From NCBI GenBank assembly GCA_900472485.1, contig UCII01000004.1, positions 1 through 64,000 on the forward strand: 64,000 nt of DNA, given 5' to 3'. Positions within the stretch are counted from its first letter, which is position 1. Every line of letters begins with the position of its first letter. Origin of the DNA: Hyphomicrobiales bacterium (GTDB taxonomy: Bacteria; Pseudomonadota; Alphaproteobacteria; Rhizobiales; Rhizobiaceae). The translations under genes and the position numbers were made by a program. Positions 16,272-26,289 of this stretch are shown piece after piece. Below the pieces are notes generated by a model. The model saw only the letters and a program-made list of their open reading frames with translations. It was not told the origin of the DNA and searched no databases.

Positions 16272-18668
16272 ATGGCCGCCGCTACCGCGGGCCTGACATT
16301 CCTGGCTTTATGCCTGCCCTTTCTCGGTGCGCTGATCGCGCCGGTTGTCGTTCGGCGTTTGGGCCATAATGCGGCGTGGCTCCTGGCACTGTTTCCCGCT
16401 CTCGCCTTTCTGCATTTTTTGCGCTTCCTTCCGGCCGTCGCAGCCGGCGGCGTGCAACTTGGCGGTTTCGATTGGGTGCCGAGCCTTGATCTTAGATTTT
16501 CCTGGCTGATTGACGGCCTGTCGCTGATCTTTGCATTGCTCATCACCGGCATCGGCACGCTGATCGTCCTCTATGCCGGCGGCTATCTGAAGGGGCATGT
16601 GGATCTCGGCCGCTTCTTTTCCTTCATCTTTCTTTTCATGGGCTCGATGCTCGGCCTCGTCGTCTCGGATAGCTTCCTGACGCTCTTCGTCTTCTGGGAG
16701 CTGACCTCGATCACCTCCTTCCTGCTGATCGGCTTCGATCATCACCGGGAGGTTTCGCGGCGGGCCGCACTGCAGGCGCTGGTCGTGACCGGCGGCGGCG
16801 GGCTGCTGTTGCTGGCCGGCCTGCTGCTGATCTGGCAGGTGACGGGCATCGGCGCGATGTCCGATCTCCTGAAGGCTGGCGATGTCCTGCGCGCAAGCCC
16901 GCTCTATTTGGCGGCCCTGATCCTTGTTCTTGGCGGCGCCTTCACCAAATCGGCGCAGTTCCCGTTTCACTTCTGGCTGCCGAATGCCATGGAGGCGCCG
17001 ACCCCGGTCTCGGCCTATCTGCACTCGGCAACCATGGTGAAGGCCGGCGTCTATCTGCTGATGCGGCTCAATCCGGTCATGGGTGGGACAGCGGCCTGGC
17101 AGACGATCTTGCCGGTCTTCGGCGCGGCGACCCTGTTGGTCGGAACCCTGCTTGCCATCCGCCAGACCGATCTGAAGCTGAAGCTCGCCTATACGACGGT
17201 TTCCTCGCTCGGGCTGCTGGTGATGCTCACGGGTTTCGGCACCGATTATGCCGTCGAGGCGGCCGTCCTCTATCTGGTGGCGCATTCGCTATTCAAGGGC
17301 GCCCTGTTCATGGTTGCCGGCATCGTCGATCATGAAACGGGGACGCGCGATATCACCCGGCTTGGCGGCCTGCGCTCCGCCATGCCGCTGACTTTTGCGG
17401 CTGCGCTTATTGCGGCGGTGTCGATGGGCGGTCTGCCGCCGGCCTTCGGCTTTCTTGCCAAGGAAGAAATCTATGCCGCGCTGGCACAGGCATCGCCGGC
17501 CGCGATCATTCTGACGGTTATCGCCGTCGCCGGCAATGCGCTGATGTTCGCCATCGCCTTTGCCGTTGCGCTGAAGCCCTTCGTCGGCCCGCTGACCGAG
17601 ACGCCTCACCAGCCGCATGAGGCGCCGCCGTTGCTCTGGCTCGGACCGGTGGTGCTCGCTCTTCTTGGCCTCCTTTCGGCTTTGTTTTCGGGCCAGTGGC
17701 ACGATTATGTCTCCTCGCCGATGGCAAGCGCTGTTGGCGGTAAGGCGCTGGAAATCTCGGTCTCTCTGATCCCGCATCTTGGTCTGCCCCTGGCGCTTTC
17801 GCTGGTGACCGTGCTGATCGGCGTCATCGTCTACTGGCAGCTCGATCGCGCCCGTTTCCGGATGTCCGTCGTCCTGCGTGCCCTCGGGCCGGGACCGGAT
17901 CGCGGCTTCGATGCTTTCATTTGCGGCCTGGTGCGATTGTCGCATGCCGTCTCACGCCTGTTGCAGCCCGGCCGTCTGGAAATCTACGTCACCGTCACCT
18001 TCCTCTGCCTGGCGGCAATGCTGCTGATCCCGCTTGCTGTTCATAGCGAGCTGCCCGCCATGCCAGCCTGGCCGAACCTGCAATGGCATGAGGCGACGAT
18101 CTTCCTGATCGCAGTCATCGGCGTTGCGGCGGTGGTGTTCGCGCGCGACCGGCTGACGGCGATCGTTTCGCTGGGCATCCAGGGCTTTGCCGTCGCCGTC
18201 ATCTTCCTGCTGTTCGGCGCACCGGATCTCTCGTTCACGCAGTTCATGGTCGAGACGCTTGCGGTCGTGATCCTGGCGCTTGTCATGACGCGGCTGCGGC
18301 TTTCGCCTTCCGATCGCCGGCCGCCGCTCGCCAGGATCGCCCATGCTCTGCTTGCCATTGCTTGCGGCAGCGGCTTTGCACTCCTCCTGCTGAAGGCGAC
18401 CGAAGCGCCGTTCGACCTGACGCTGACCGCCTTCTTCAATCAATATTCGAAGCTGATCGCGCACGGCGACAATGTGGTCAACGTTATCATCGTCGACTTC
18501 CGCGGCACGGATACGCTCGGCGAAATCGCTGTCGTCGCCATGACCGGGCTTGCCATCCTGGCCCTGATCCGCATCCGCGCCGGCGGCGAGCGCAAGCTTG
18601 CGAGCAACGACCCCGACCTTGAGGATAGGCCTGGTCCTGACGAGAGAATGGAGGCCGGACGCCCATGA
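16272..18668 (+). CDS. mnhA: MrpA/MnhA (PhaA) subunit of Na+(K+)/H+ antiporter
   Basis: A 798-residue polytopic membrane protein, the largest subunit of the multisubunit Mrp antiporter and homologous to complex I NuoL. The NuoL-like proton-channel core spans residues ~70-420 ([53 protein letters not shown]). The C-terminal part holds MbhD-like helices ([20 protein letters not shown]) and ends in a cytoplasmic tail. The subunit is not fused to MrpB, which follows as a separate gene. The ATG at 16272 is preceded by GGGGGGAG, an excellent ribosome site. First gene of a seven-gene operon with 1-8 base overlaps. Confidence 0.95.
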   Translation: MAAATAGLTFLALCLPFLGALIAPVVVRRLGHNAAWLLALFPALAFLHFLRFLPAVAAGGVQLGGFDWVPSLDLRFSWLIDGLSLIFALLITGIGTLIVLYAGGYLKGHVDLGRFFSFIFLFMGSMLGLVVSDSFLTLFVFWELTSITSFLLIGFDHHREVSRRAALQALVVTGGGGLLLLAGLLLIWQVTGIGAMSDLLKAGDVLRASPLYLAALILVLGGAFTKSAQFPFHFWLPNAMEAPTPVSAYLHSATMVKAGVYLLMRLNPVMGGTAAWQTILPVFGAATLLVGTLLAIRQTDLKLKLAYTTVSSLGLLVMLTGFGTDYAVEAAVLYLVAHSLFKGALFMVAGIVDHETGTRDITRLGGLRSAMPLTFAAALIAAVSMGGLPPAFGFLAKEEIYAALAQASPAAIILTVIAVAGNALMFAIAFAVALKPFVGPLTETPHQPHEAPPLLWLGPVVLALLGLLSALFSGQWHDYVSSPMASAVGGKALEISVSLIPHLGLPLALSLVTVLIGVIVYWQLDRARFRMSVVLRALGPGPDRGFDAFICGLVRLSHAVSRLLQPGRLEIYVTVTFLCLAAMLLIPLAVHSELPAMPAWPNLQWHEATIFLIAVIGVAAVVFARDRLTAIVSLGIQGFAVAVIFLLFGAPDLSFTQFMVETLAVVILALVMTRLRLSPSDRRPPLARIAHALLAIACGSGFALLLLKATEAPFDLTLTAFFNQYSKLIAHGDNVVNVIIVDFRGTDTLGEIAVVAMTGLAILALIRIRAGGERKLASNDPDLEDRPGPDERMEAGRP

Positions 18669-19084
18669 ATACGCTGATCTTCCGCACCGCCGCACCGTTT
18701 CTGACGGCCCTGATGCTGCTCTTCTCCATTTTCGTACTGCTGCGTGGTCATAACGAGCCCGGCGGCGGCTTTATCGGCGGCCTGATCGCGGCTTCGGCGC
18801 TCGCGATCTATGGCATCGCCTGTGGTGTGACCGCGGTCCGCCGCGCGATTGTCTTCCATCCGCTGTCTATTGCCGGCTTCGGCCTGCTTGCGGCGACCAT
18901 CGCAGGCATCGTGTCCATATTGGCTGGCGTGCCGTTCATGACGGGGCTATGGATCTATCCGCATCTCTTCGGCATCGAGGTGCCGCTTTCCACTGTCATG
19001 CTCTTCGACACCGGCGTCTATCTGGTCGTCGTCGGCGCCATCACCTCGATCGCGCTCGCGCTCGAAGAGCGTGAGGTGGATTGA
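18665..19084 (+). CDS. mnhB: MrpB/MnhB subunit of Na+(K+)/H+ antiporter
   Basis: A 139-residue membrane subunit with four helices. The motif [19 protein letters not shown] near residue 27 is the MnhB signature. The start overlaps the mnhA stop by 4 bases (ATGA), so translation is coupled. The separate B gene distinguishes this operon from clusters with fused A-B. Confidence 0.94.
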   Translation: MNTLIFRTAAPFLTALMLLFSIFVLLRGHNEPGGGFIGGLIAASALAIYGIACGVTAVRRAIVFHPLSIAGFGLLAATIAGIVSILAGVPFMTGLWIYPHLFGIEVPLSTVMLFDTGVYLVVVGAITSIALALEEREVD

Positions 19085-19461
19085 TGGAGGCCGTCTTCGC
19101 CGTCGTCGTCGGCATCTTCTTCACCGCCGCCATCTATCTGATGCTGTCGCGCTACTCGATCCGTATCATGCTCGGCATCGCGGTCCTCGGCAACGCGGTC
19201 AACCTTCTGCTATTCACGGCCGGCCGGGTTACCCCCGAAGTGCCGCCCATCATTCAGAAAGGCAAGGCCACGCTCGATCTTGCAGCGGCCAATCCGCTGC
19301 CACAGGCCTTGATCCTGACGGCGATTGTCATCTCCTTCTCGTTCCTGGCTTTCCTGCTTGTCCTGACCTATCGGGCCTATCAGGCCTTGGAGACGGACGA
19401 CACGGGCGAGATGCGGCTTGCCGAACCGGAGGAGCGGCCGCTGCCGCCCTTGGGGTACTGA
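19084..19461 (+). CDS. mnhC: MrpC/MnhC subunit of Na+(K+)/H+ antiporter
   Basis: A 125-residue NuoK-like subunit with three helices. The motif RIMLGIAVLGNAVNLLLF in helix 2 and NPLPQALILTAIVISFS in helix 3 are diagnostic. The start ATG overlaps the mnhB stop by one base (TGATG). A TTG three bases earlier is in frame but less likely. Confidence 0.93.
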   Translation: MEAVFAVVVGIFFTAAIYLMLSRYSIRIMLGIAVLGNAVNLLLFTAGRVTPEVPPIIQKGKATLDLAAANPLPQALILTAIVISFSFLAFLLVLTYRAYQALETDDTGEMRLAEPEERPLPPLGY

Positions 19462-19465
19462 CGTC

Positions 19466-21028
19466 ATGGCTGGACCCACAGATATCGCGGTTGATCTCTC
19501 CCACGCGCTGGTTGCCGCGCCGATACCGATGGGACATTGGCTCGTCATTTCGCCTGTCGTCTTGTGCATCGGGCTCGGCGCGCTTCTTCTGTTGCTGCGC
19601 AATCGCAACGAATGGCATGCGGCTGTCGCCATTCCCGGCCTTGTACTGCTGGTTCTGATCGATGCCGCCTTGCTCTATAGGGTCATCAGCGACGGCGCCG
19701 TGACCATGGTCATGGGGCGATGGCTGCCGCCCTTCGGCATTGCCTTCACCGTCGATATTTTCGGCGCGCTCATGGCCTTGACGGCGGCGGTCGTCGCGCT
19801 CGCGGCAAGTTTCTATTCGCTTGGCGAAATCACGGTGAGTGGTCGGCGATATGGCTTCTTTCCATTTCTGATGCTGCTGCTCGCCGGCGTCAGCGGCGCC
19901 TTCCTGACGGGTGATGTCTTCAATCTCTATGTCTGGTTCGAGGTGCTGCTGATCTCGTCCTTCGGTCTGCTGATCCTCGGCTCGGAGCCGGAGCAGATCG
20001 AAGGTGCACTGAAATATGCCGTCCTCAACCTGATCGCCACCACACTCTTTCTCGTCTCCGTCGGCTATCTCTATGCTGTCTTCGGCACGCTCAACATGGC
20101 CGATATCGCGATGAAGGCGAGGGCGGGTGACAGCACCGCACCGCTGATGACACTGGCCGGCCTGTTCCTGCTGGCCTTCGGCATGAAGGCCGCCGCCTTT
20201 CCGGTCAATTTCTGGCTCCCGGCCTCCTACCACACGCCACGCATCACCGTTTCGGCTATTTTTGCCGGCTTGCTGACCAAGGTCGGCGTCTATGCGCTGA
20301 TCCGGGTTCTGGTCATGCTGCTGCCTGTCGAGCGGGCAGGACTTGGTCCGCTCGTCACGGTCGTCGCAATTGCCACCATGCTTGTTGGCGTCGTCGGAGC
20401 GCTCGGGGCAAACGATGTCAGGCGCATGCTTGGCTATATTGTCATCTCGGGCATCGGCACGATGCTGGCCGGCGTCGCCCTCGGCAATGCCGACGGCCTC
20501 AGCGGGGCGATCTTCTATGCCCTGCATTCGATGGTGCTGATGACGGCACTTTACCTGCTCGCAGGGCAGGCGGCGCGGCTCGGCGGCAGCTTTTCCTTGA
20601 GCGCCCTCGGCGGCCTCTATCGCCGCAGCGGCTGGTTTGCCGGCATCTCGCTGGTGCTCTTTTTCGCCATCAGCGGCCTGCCGCCCTTTTCCGGCTTCTG
20701 GCCCAAGGTCGTGCTCGTAAAGGCGGCGCTCGCGACGGGCGCATGGGGGCTTGCGGCAACAATCCTTTTGGCCGGTTTCCTAACGACGATCGTCTTCGGG
20801 CGGGTATTTCTTCTAGCCTATTGGCGCCCGGCGGCGGCAGGTGGGATCGCAGCGGAGCCGATTGCATGGCAGGCAGCGCTGCCGCTCCTTGCGCTTTCTC
20901 TGCTCGTTGTCGGCTTCGGCCTGTTTCCGGAAGGGCTCCTACACCTGACGCAGGCCGCCGCTGCCGGCCTTGAGCAACCATCGGCCTATCTGCGCTCGGT
21001 CTTCCCCGCGGCAGGGGGCGCGCAATGA
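19466..21028 (+). CDS. mnhD: MrpD/MnhD subunit of Na+(K+)/H+ antiporter
   Basis: A 520-residue NuoM/NuoN-like proton-channel subunit with about 14 helices. Characteristic stretches are GDVFNLYVWFEVLLISSFGL, KAAAFPVNFWLPASYHTPRI and NDVRRMLGYIVISGIGTML. The Glu in FEVLLI and the Lys in GMKAAAFP correspond to key residues of complex I channel subunits. It starts 4 bases after the mnhC stop; upstream in-frame codons lie inside mnhC and were not used. The C-terminus overlaps mnhE by 4 bases. Confidence 0.94.
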   Translation: MAGPTDIAVDLSHALVAAPIPMGHWLVISPVVLCIGLGALLLLLRNRNEWHAAVAIPGLVLLVLIDAALLYRVISDGAVTMVMGRWLPPFGIAFTVDIFGALMALTAAVVALAASFYSLGEITVSGRRYGFFPFLMLLLAGVSGAFLTGDVFNLYVWFEVLLISSFGLLILGSEPEQIEGALKYAVLNLIATTLFLVSVGYLYAVFGTLNMADIAMKARAGDSTAPLMTLAGLFLLAFGMKAAAFPVNFWLPASYHTPRITVSAIFAGLLTKVGVYALIRVLVMLLPVERAGLGPLVTVVAIATMLVGVVGALGANDVRRMLGYIVISGIGTMLAGVALGNADGLSGAIFYALHSMVLMTALYLLAGQAARLGGSFSLSALGGLYRRSGWFAGISLVLFFAISGLPPFSGFWPKVVLVKAALATGAWGLAATILLAGFLTTIVFGRVFLLAYWRPAAAGGIAAEPIAWQAALPLLALSLLVVGFGLFPEGLLHLTQAAAAGLEQPSAYLRSVFPAAGGAQ

Positions 21029-21498
21029 TCCTGTTCGTCTTCAACCTTTTGCTCGCCATCGTCTGGGCCGCCATCACCGGCAGCGCGTCCTTCATCAATC
21101 TGGTCTTCGGATTCGTTCTTGCAGCAATTGCGCTGGCGATCGTCCGCTCGTCCTATGGCGGCGTGCTTTATCTCGGCCGCTTCCGCCGCATTTTGGCATT
21201 GCTGCTGCTGTTCATACGGGAGCTCGCCAAGTCGGTCTGGGCGGTCGCCATCGCCGTCATGAGCCCCAGGATGGATGTGAAACCCGGCATCTTCGCCTTT
21301 TCCCTGACGGTCGATCGTGATTTCGAAATCACGCTGCTTGCCAATCTCATCACCCTGACGCCTGGCACGCTCTCCGTCGACGTCTCCGATGATCGCAAAA
21401 CGCTCTACGTCCATGCGCTCGACTGCTCCGATCCGGAAACGATCCGGGGCAGCATCGCCGACGGCTTCGAACGCCGGATCATGGAGGCTTTCCGATGA
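21025..21498 (+). CDS. mnhE: MrpE/MnhE subunit of Na+(K+)/H+ antiporter
   Basis: A 157-residue subunit with two or three N-terminal helices and a cytoplasmic domain. The motif [18 protein letters not shown] near residue 105 is diagnostic of MnhE. Overlaps mnhD and mnhF by 4 bases each. Confidence 0.93.
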   Translation: MILFVFNLLLAIVWAAITGSASFINLVFGFVLAAIALAIVRSSYGGVLYLGRFRRILALLLLFIRELAKSVWAVAIAVMSPRMDVKPGIFAFSLTVDRDFEITLLANLITLTPGTLSVDVSDDRKTLYVHALDCSDPETIRGSIADGFERRIMEAFR

Positions 21499-21869
21499 TG
21501 GCCGCATCCGTCGTCTCAGCCGCCGTGATGGTGGCGCTCGGCATTCTGAGCATTGCCTTCCTGTTGACCGTGTATCGCGTGGTGGCCGGCCCAACCTTGC
21601 CGGACCGGGTCCTGGCGCTCGATATGCTGGTGGCGATCGCCATCGGCTTCATCGCCGTTATCGCCATCAAGACGGGTTTCACGCTTTATATCGATATTGC
21701 CATCTCGCTCGGTCTCGTCGGCTTTCTCGCGACCGTTGCCTTCGCACGGTTCATCCTGACACAAGGGCAATCCGATGCCGTGCAACAGGCCGGCGCAGGA
21801 CGAGAGAGTATTGCTGCCGAAGGCAAAAAGACGCGTAAGCACCGCGGGCGGAAGAAGGGAGGGCGATAG
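21495..21869 (+). CDS. mnhF: MrpF/MnhF subunit of Na+(K+)/H+ antiporter
   Basis: A 124-residue three-helix subunit. The motif [18 protein letters not shown] around residue 26 identifies MnhF. The C-terminus is longer than usual and very basic (last ~30 residues, ending [10 protein letters not shown]), which may be a cytoplasmic anchor. It shares one base with the mnhG start. Confidence 0.92.
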   Translation: MMAASVVSAAVMVALGILSIAFLLTVYRVVAGPTLPDRVLALDMLVAIAIGFIAVIAIKTGFTLYIDIAISLGLVGFLATVAFARFILTQGQSDAVQQAGAGRESIAAEGKKTRKHRGRKKGGR

Positions 21870-22234
21870 TGGATTTGCTTTGGGCCGTCATAGTAACTGC
21901 GCTTCTACTTTCGGGCGCGCTGTTCTCGCTTATCGCTGCGATTGGCATCGTGCGTCTTCCCGATCTCTACAGTCGCATGCATGCGGCGTCGAAGGCGGGT
22001 ACGGTCGGCTCCGGCCTACTGCTACTTGCAGTCGGTATCCATTCGCAGGACATATCCGTTCTGGCAAGAGCATTGGCCGGCTTCGTCTTTTTCGTGCTGA
22101 CGGCACCGATTGCGGCACATCTTCTCGCGCGTGCGGCACACAAGGCTGGACATCGCCTGACGCCGCCCTCCGTGCGGGATGAACTGCTGACGAGGGAGCA
22201 GATCACCAAAGGCGCGTATAGAAAGAAGGGCTAA
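21869..22234 (+). CDS. mnhG: MrpG/MnhG subunit of Na+(K+)/H+ antiporter
   Basis: A 121-residue three-helix subunit with the motif [20 protein letters not shown], the MnhG signature. The start codon is GTG, overlapping the mnhF stop (TAGTG). It is the last gene of the operon; the C-terminal 30 residues are polar. No good terminator is seen directly after the stop. Confidence 0.92.
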   Translation: MDLLWAVIVTALLLSGALFSLIAAIGIVRLPDLYSRMHAASKAGTVGSGLLLLAVGIHSQDISVLARALAGFVFFVLTAPIAAHLLARAAHKAGHRLTPPSVRDELLTREQITKGAYRKKG

Positions 22235-22765
22235 CAAACGTGTAAATTGTTCAGGAAGGAATAGCTGTTCGCGTTATTAGTTACCTGTTTTTTAGTAGAT
22301 GAATTTTTTGCGAAGAAATGTAGGGATTAAAAACTGGACATTTGGATAAAGAGTGCTAATTCAGATTCAAGTAGAGTTCTGATGTTGAGTTAGTCTCGAC
22401 CGGGTTTAAGCTCTCAATGCTTTTATCTTTCTTTGATGAAAAGCTGAGCAAAACTTTCTTCCGGTAAGCGATTAAAGATCGCTATCGCGGTCGCTAATTC
22501 TGATATCAGGCGGCAAGGGGCGGTTTTCTCTCTCGTGAGGTCTAGGGGTGGATTTCATGTGGAAAGAAATTTGGTTTTATCCACCGTTTTCTTGCTGGTG
22601 ACTGCTACGAATACGAGCAATGCGTTTGCGCTGATTGCTCGGCGCTGGGACATATCGAAATCAACAGATTTCCGTAGCCAAGCGCAAATTATATAGCAAC
22701 GTTGTGCCCTGCGTGCTCTCCGGAGGCGCGGACGCAGCAGGCAAGCCGATGAACAGGAGAACACA
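22235..22765 (+). promoter_or_regulatory. Long AT-rich region upstream of mucR
   Basis: 531 bases without a credible gene. The first half (22235-22460) is markedly AT-rich with T and A runs (TTTTTTAGTAGATGAATTTT), the kind of DNA that MucR/Ros proteins bind. The last 60 bases are GC-rich and end in an AGGAG ribosome site before mucR. I infer that it contains the mucR promoter with autoregulatory sites and possibly a long untranslated leader. Confidence 0.5.
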
Positions 22766-23194
22766 ATGACAGATGCGGCCCTTGGCAACGGGCAGGAGTT
22801 ACTGGTTGAACTGACTGCCGACATTGTTGCGGCCTATGTCAGCAACCATGTCGTACCGGTCAGCGACCTTCCGAATTTGATTTCCGACGTACATTCCGCC
22901 TTGAGCAGCACCTCGGCTCCGGCACCTGCCGTAACCGTGGTCGAAAAGCAGAAGCCGGCCGTATCCGTTCGCAAATCCGTGCAGGATGATCAGATCACCT
23001 GCCTCGAATGTGGCGGCAGCTTCAAGTCTTTGAAGCGCCATCTGATGACTCATCACGGTCTTTCGCCGGAAGAGTATCGCGAAAAGTGGGATCTCGCTGC
23101 CGATTATCCGATGGTTGCGCCAGCCTATGCGGAAGCCCGTTCGCGCCTGGCAAAGGAAATGGGCCTCGGCCAGCGTCGCAAGCGCGGCCGCTGA
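22766..23194 (+). CDS. mucR: MucR/Ros family zinc-finger transcriptional regulator
   Basis: A 142-residue regulator of the MucR/Ros family, global repressors of exopolysaccharide, motility and virulence genes in rhizobia, Agrobacterium and Brucella. The prokaryotic C2H2 zinc finger is intact: [19 protein letters not shown] around residues 79-97, giving Cys-x2-Cys and two histidines, followed by the conserved [20 protein letters not shown]. The N-terminal ~60 residues form the oligomerisation region. AGGAG lies 8 bases before the ATG. It is followed by a strong hairpin and the convergent sufE gene. Confidence 0.94.
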   Translation: MTDAALGNGQELLVELTADIVAAYVSNHVVPVSDLPNLISDVHSALSSTSAPAPAVTVVEKQKPAVSVRKSVQDDQITCLECGGSFKSLKRHLMTHHGLSPEEYREKWDLAADYPMVAPAYAEARSRLAKEMGLGQRRKRGR

Positions 23195-23215
23195 GGGTTC
23201 CATAAAGAGCCTGAA

Positions 23216-23243
23216 GATAACCCGGCTTTTGGGCCGGGTTATC
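23216..23243. terminator. Hairpin between convergent mucR and sufE
   Basis: Perfect 11-bp stem GATAACCCGGC/GCCGGGTTATC with a 6-base loop (TTTTGG). It lies 22 bases after the mucR stop and 24 bases past the sufE stop on the other strand. There is no strong U-tract in either direction, but the position suggests a bidirectional terminator. Confidence 0.6.
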
Positions 23244-23266
23244 CCCATATTGGCTGCAGGGGTGGC

Positions 23267-23689
23267 CTATGCCGCGGCCCTGACACGAGCCTCTTCGCGA
23301 ATGCGTTTGATCATCGAGCGCAATCCGTTGGCGCGCTGCGAGGACAGATGCTCCACCAGCCCGATCTTTCCGAAGACGTCGAGAGCATCGAGGGCCGCGA
23401 TTTCCGAAGCTGGCTTGCCGGAATAGGTGGCAAGCACGATTGCCACCAGCCCGCGCACGATATGTGCGTCTGAATCGCCTTCAAAGGTCAATATCGGATT
23501 GTCCGGATCGCCAGATGCATGCGTGACGAGCCAGACCTGGCTTGCACAGCCCTGCACCTTGTTTTCCAGCGTCCGCTTTTCCTCCGGCAGATCGGGCAGC
23601 GCCTTGCCGAGCTCGATCACAAAGCGGTAGCGATCCTCCCATTCGTCCAGGAAGGAAAAGTCTTCGATGATCTTCTCAAGCGGTGTCAT
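23267..23689 (-). CDS. sufE: SufE family sulfur acceptor protein
   Basis: A 140-residue SufE-like protein that accepts persulfide sulfur from a cysteine desulfurase (SufS) for iron-sulfur cluster assembly. The active cysteine is in VQGCASQVWL at about residue 50, and FEGDSDAHIVRGLVAIVL and SSQRANGLRSMIKRI are family motifs. The start at 23689 gives MTPLEKIIEDFSFL, the standard N-terminus; the frame upstream is not family-like. The suf operon itself is not in this window, so this is a stand-alone SufE. Confidence 0.93.
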   Translation of the reverse strand: MTPLEKIIEDFSFLDEWEDRYRFVIELGKALPDLPEEKRTLENKVQGCASQVWLVTHASGDPDNPILTFEGDSDAHIVRGLVAIVLATYSGKPASEIAALDALDVFGKIGLVEHLSSQRANGLRSMIKRIREEARVRAAA

Positions 23690-23818
23690 TGCAGCAGTCC
23701 AGATTGTCCATTGTCTTGGATATAGGCGAAACCATGCGTGATTTGAACCCGGGACGACAAAGAACGCCACCGACCATAGGGGTCGGCGGCGCCGAAGTTG
23801 GGGCCAATGGAAGAAATG

Positions 23819-24283
23819 TCAGATATGTGGGCGCGGCATCGGCAGCGGAATGGAGGACGGCAGCTTGACCGTGCCGGTAACGACGACGTCGGCAGTGTCG
23901 GTGCCGCTGATGCGCTTGACCGGCATCGGCTGCGCCATGGCAGCGACCTGATCTGTATTAGCGTGAGGTGCCGCGACATTGGCTTCGGCGGCAGACTGCT
24001 GATCCTTGAAGTGACGGCCAAGCATGTCGTAGGCGACGCGAGCGCCATCGCCGACCTGATAGCCGAGCGCCGTCAGCGTTTCGCCGCCCTTGGCACAGAC
24101 ATCCGGCTTCTCGTTGCACATGGCGCCGACATATTGAACGACGCCCGATGCAGCCGAAATCGCATCGGAAACCTGTACCGTCGGCTCGCCGCCTGGCCGA
24201 GGCCCGCCTTCGGGTTTTGCAAAGATCGGCAGGAACATGAGAACCAGCGAAAACCAGAACCCTGCTCTAATCAGAAACCACAT
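23819..24283 (-). CDS. DUF5330 family protein
   Basis: A 154-residue protein with an N-terminal membrane helix or uncleaved signal (MWFLIRAGFWFSLVLMFLP), then a conserved segment with cysteines (YVGAMCNEKPDVCAKGGETL near residue 51) and a low-complexity C-terminus rich in Ala and Pro ending PLPMPRPHI. This matches the Rhizobiales-specific DUF5330 family of unknown function. It is upstream of sufE on the same strand with a gap of 129 bases. Confidence 0.75.
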   Translation of the reverse strand: MWFLIRAGFWFSLVLMFLPIFAKPEGGPRPGGEPTVQVSDAISAASGVVQYVGAMCNEKPDVCAKGGETLTALGYQVGDGARVAYDMLGRHFKDQQSAAEANVAAPHANTDQVAAMAQPMPVKRISGTDTADVVVTGTVKLPSSIPLPMPRPHI

Positions 24284-24735
24284 CGCCTAGCCCATCCTCT
24301 CTGTCGCTCGGCTCGAGCGCCGATTCGGACTTGCCCGTCCGATCTGGTTCGAACCCTATCTGGCAGAGGACAACAGCGCTTTTCAAAACTCGGCAGCATT
24401 TTCTGCAATTTTGATTCAAATTTTAGCTTTCGGGCTTTGAACAGCATTTGGTTCAAATTGTAGCGATTGCTGTTAAGCATGTCTCGCCCTATCCGCCTGA
24501 TATGCAGGGGTTTGCGGATGCAAGCCTCGCCACAAAAGTTAACGCGCGGCGGAAATACGAATAAAATCCGTTGCTTACCCGCTGTTAACCACAAAAAACA
24601 AAGGTCCCTCATTCTGCGTCAAAACGGGATATTGCGCCCTTTTCGGCCGCCCTGCGCGTTCCTTCTTTATTCTTTCCTTAAGCCGGCGGGGCCTATTGTG
24701 CAGTCCGATAAGTGACCGTTTTGACGGGTTGTAGT
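24284..24735. promoter_or_regulatory. Divergent region before the PAS histidine kinase, with direct repeats
   Basis: About 450 bases without a gene. Two near-identical 13-base direct repeats, TTCAAATTTTAGC (24415-24427) and TTCAAATTGTAGC (24452-24464), differ at one position and start 37 bases apart in an AT-rich stretch. A TTAACCAC sequence near 24584-24592 is one base off the CtrA half-site. Either could be a regulator site for the divergent genes; none is proven. Confidence 0.4.
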
Positions 24736-26289
24736 GTGCGCGTATTGAGTGACATTTCTGTCGGGGCCGTAGCCTTCGTGAACCGGGTAGGCCGAAGCTG
24801 GCTCTCTCGGACGAGCGGGGATGGCGAAGTCCGTGGGCAGGAGCTGGCGATCCTGCGCCGGCTTGCGCTCGTCTCTTCCGTCGCGCTGTTTGCCGTTCCG
24901 GCTGGTCTTTCCCTCGTCACCAGCCCGGCCGTAGCGCTGCCTGCCGGTGTGGCCACGGTCTGTGCCGCTTTCCTCTTTTCGGCCGTCGGCAGCATCGCGC
25001 TGTCGCGCCAGCGGCCTGCCCTCCACCCGGCGGAGGCCGTCGTCGTCGAGCACCGCGATCTGATGCTGGAGTCGGCCTTCGGCCTCGTCCTGCTGCTCGA
25101 TCCCCAGGGCAATGTGACCACAGTCGGTGGTCGCGATCGTACGGAATTTCTGAGCTGGATGCGCAACCCTCTCGGGCGCGGCTTCGTCGAGCAGATCCAC
25201 GTCTCGGACAGAATTGTCTTCCTGCAGGCGATTGATGTGCTGCGCCAAGGCAGGGATGCCCATAGCGCCGATTTGCGCCTGGAACGCTCCGCGGTTGTCG
25301 GCGGTGATGACCAGTTCGTCCATGTGCGCATGGAGCTGACCGCCCGCCGCGATGGCGAGGGGCGCCTGGCGGCAATCGTCAGCCAGCTGCGCGATATCTC
25401 TCAGGACCAGCAGCTCCGCGAGGATGCGGCGCGCAAGGCGGCCGAGGCGGAATCGGCCAATGATGCCAAGTCGCGCTTCCTGGCTGCCGTCAGCCATGAG
25501 CTGCGCACGCCGCTCAACGCGATCCTGGGCTTTTCCGATATTCTGAGCGGCGAATATTTCGGCAAGCTGGAAAACGACCGCCAGCGCGAATATGTCGGCC
25601 TGATCCGTCAGTCAGGCGCGCATCTGCTGTCGGTCGTCAACACCATGCTCGACATGAGCAAGATCGAAGCCGGCCGCTACGAACTGCTGCTCGAATCCTT
25701 CGCGATCGAAGACACCATTGCGGCATGCGAAGCAATGCTCGGGCTGCAGGCGAAGGAAAAGGGGCTGACGCTCACGAGCCGCATCCAGCGTGGCCTCGGG
25801 GAGATCGTCGCCGACCAGCGGGCAATCCAGCAGATCCTTATCAATCTCGTCGGCAACGCCATCAAGTTCACCGATGCGGGCGGCGCGATCACCATCGATG
25901 CAGCTCTGGCCGATGGTATGTTGAAGCTGTCGATCGGCGATACGGGCATCGGCATTGCCAGCGAACGGCTGGCATCGCTCGGCCAGCCCTTCGTGCAGAT
26001 CCAGAACGACTACACCCGCCGTTACGCGGGCACCGGTCTTGGCCTCTCGCTGGTCAAGGGCCTCGTCGGCCTGCATGGCGGAAACTTCTCGATTGCCAGC
26101 GCACCGGGCGAGGGCACGGTCATTACCATCCTCATTCCGTTCGACGGCTCCGGTGCCGTGACGATGCAGCAGCCTGTGGATGTTAATCGCCCTGTCGATT
26201 TTCCGCCGCGCCTGAAACATACTGTGGAGATAGATGAAGGGCGAAACAAGGAACTGATGAATGGCCCCGCAAAAGCGAAAATCGCCTAA
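24736..26289 (+). CDS. Membrane PAS-domain sensor histidine kinase
   Basis: About 517 residues. Two membrane helices (LALVSSVALFAVPAGLSLVT; VATVCAAFLFSAVGSIAL) anchor the protein. A PAS-like domain follows (MLESAFGLVLLLDPQGNVTT, residues ~115-220), then a HisKA domain with the phosphoacceptor in FLAAVSHELRTPLNAILGFS and an HATPase domain with N, G1 (IGDTGIGIASE) and G2 (YAGTGLGLSLVKGLV) boxes. The HisKA region resembles DivJ/PleC/PdhS kinases of the CtrA pathway, but the partner is not shown. Start choice is uncertain: GTG at 24736 or GTG at 24712. The 3' end overlaps the next gene by 29 bases. No response regulator is adjacent. Confidence 0.87.
   Translation: MRVLSDISVGAVAFVNRVGRSWLSRTSGDGEVRGQELAILRRLALVSSVALFAVPAGLSLVTSPAVALPAGVATVCAAFLFSAVGSIALSRQRPALHPAEAVVVEHRDLMLESAFGLVLLLDPQGNVTTVGGRDRTEFLSWMRNPLGRGFVEQIHVSDRIVFLQAIDVLRQGRDAHSADLRLERSAVVGGDDQFVHVRMELTARRDGEGRLAAIVSQLRDISQDQQLREDAARKAAEAESANDAKSRFLAAVSHELRTPLNAILGFSDILSGEYFGKLENDRQREYVGLIRQSGAHLLSVVNTMLDMSKIEAGRYELLLESFAIEDTIAACEAMLGLQAKEKGLTLTSRIQRGLGEIVADQRAIQQILINLVGNAIKFTDAGGAITIDAALADGMLKLSIGDTGIGIASERLASLGQPFVQIQNDYTRRYAGTGLGLSLVKGLVGLHGGNFSIASAPGEGTVITILIPFDGSGAVTMQQPVDVNRPVDFPPRLKHTVEIDEGRNKELMNGPAKAKIA

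Noticed and set aside
16308..18695. Long minus-strand frames within the antiporter operon
   Set aside because: They are antisense to mnhA, are rich in Arg, Asp and Gln and have no recognisable motif.
23700..23770. A tRNA-like TTTGAACCCGGGACG string between sufE and the DUF5330 gene
   Set aside because: No cloverleaf can be drawn; acceptor and anticodon stems are absent.
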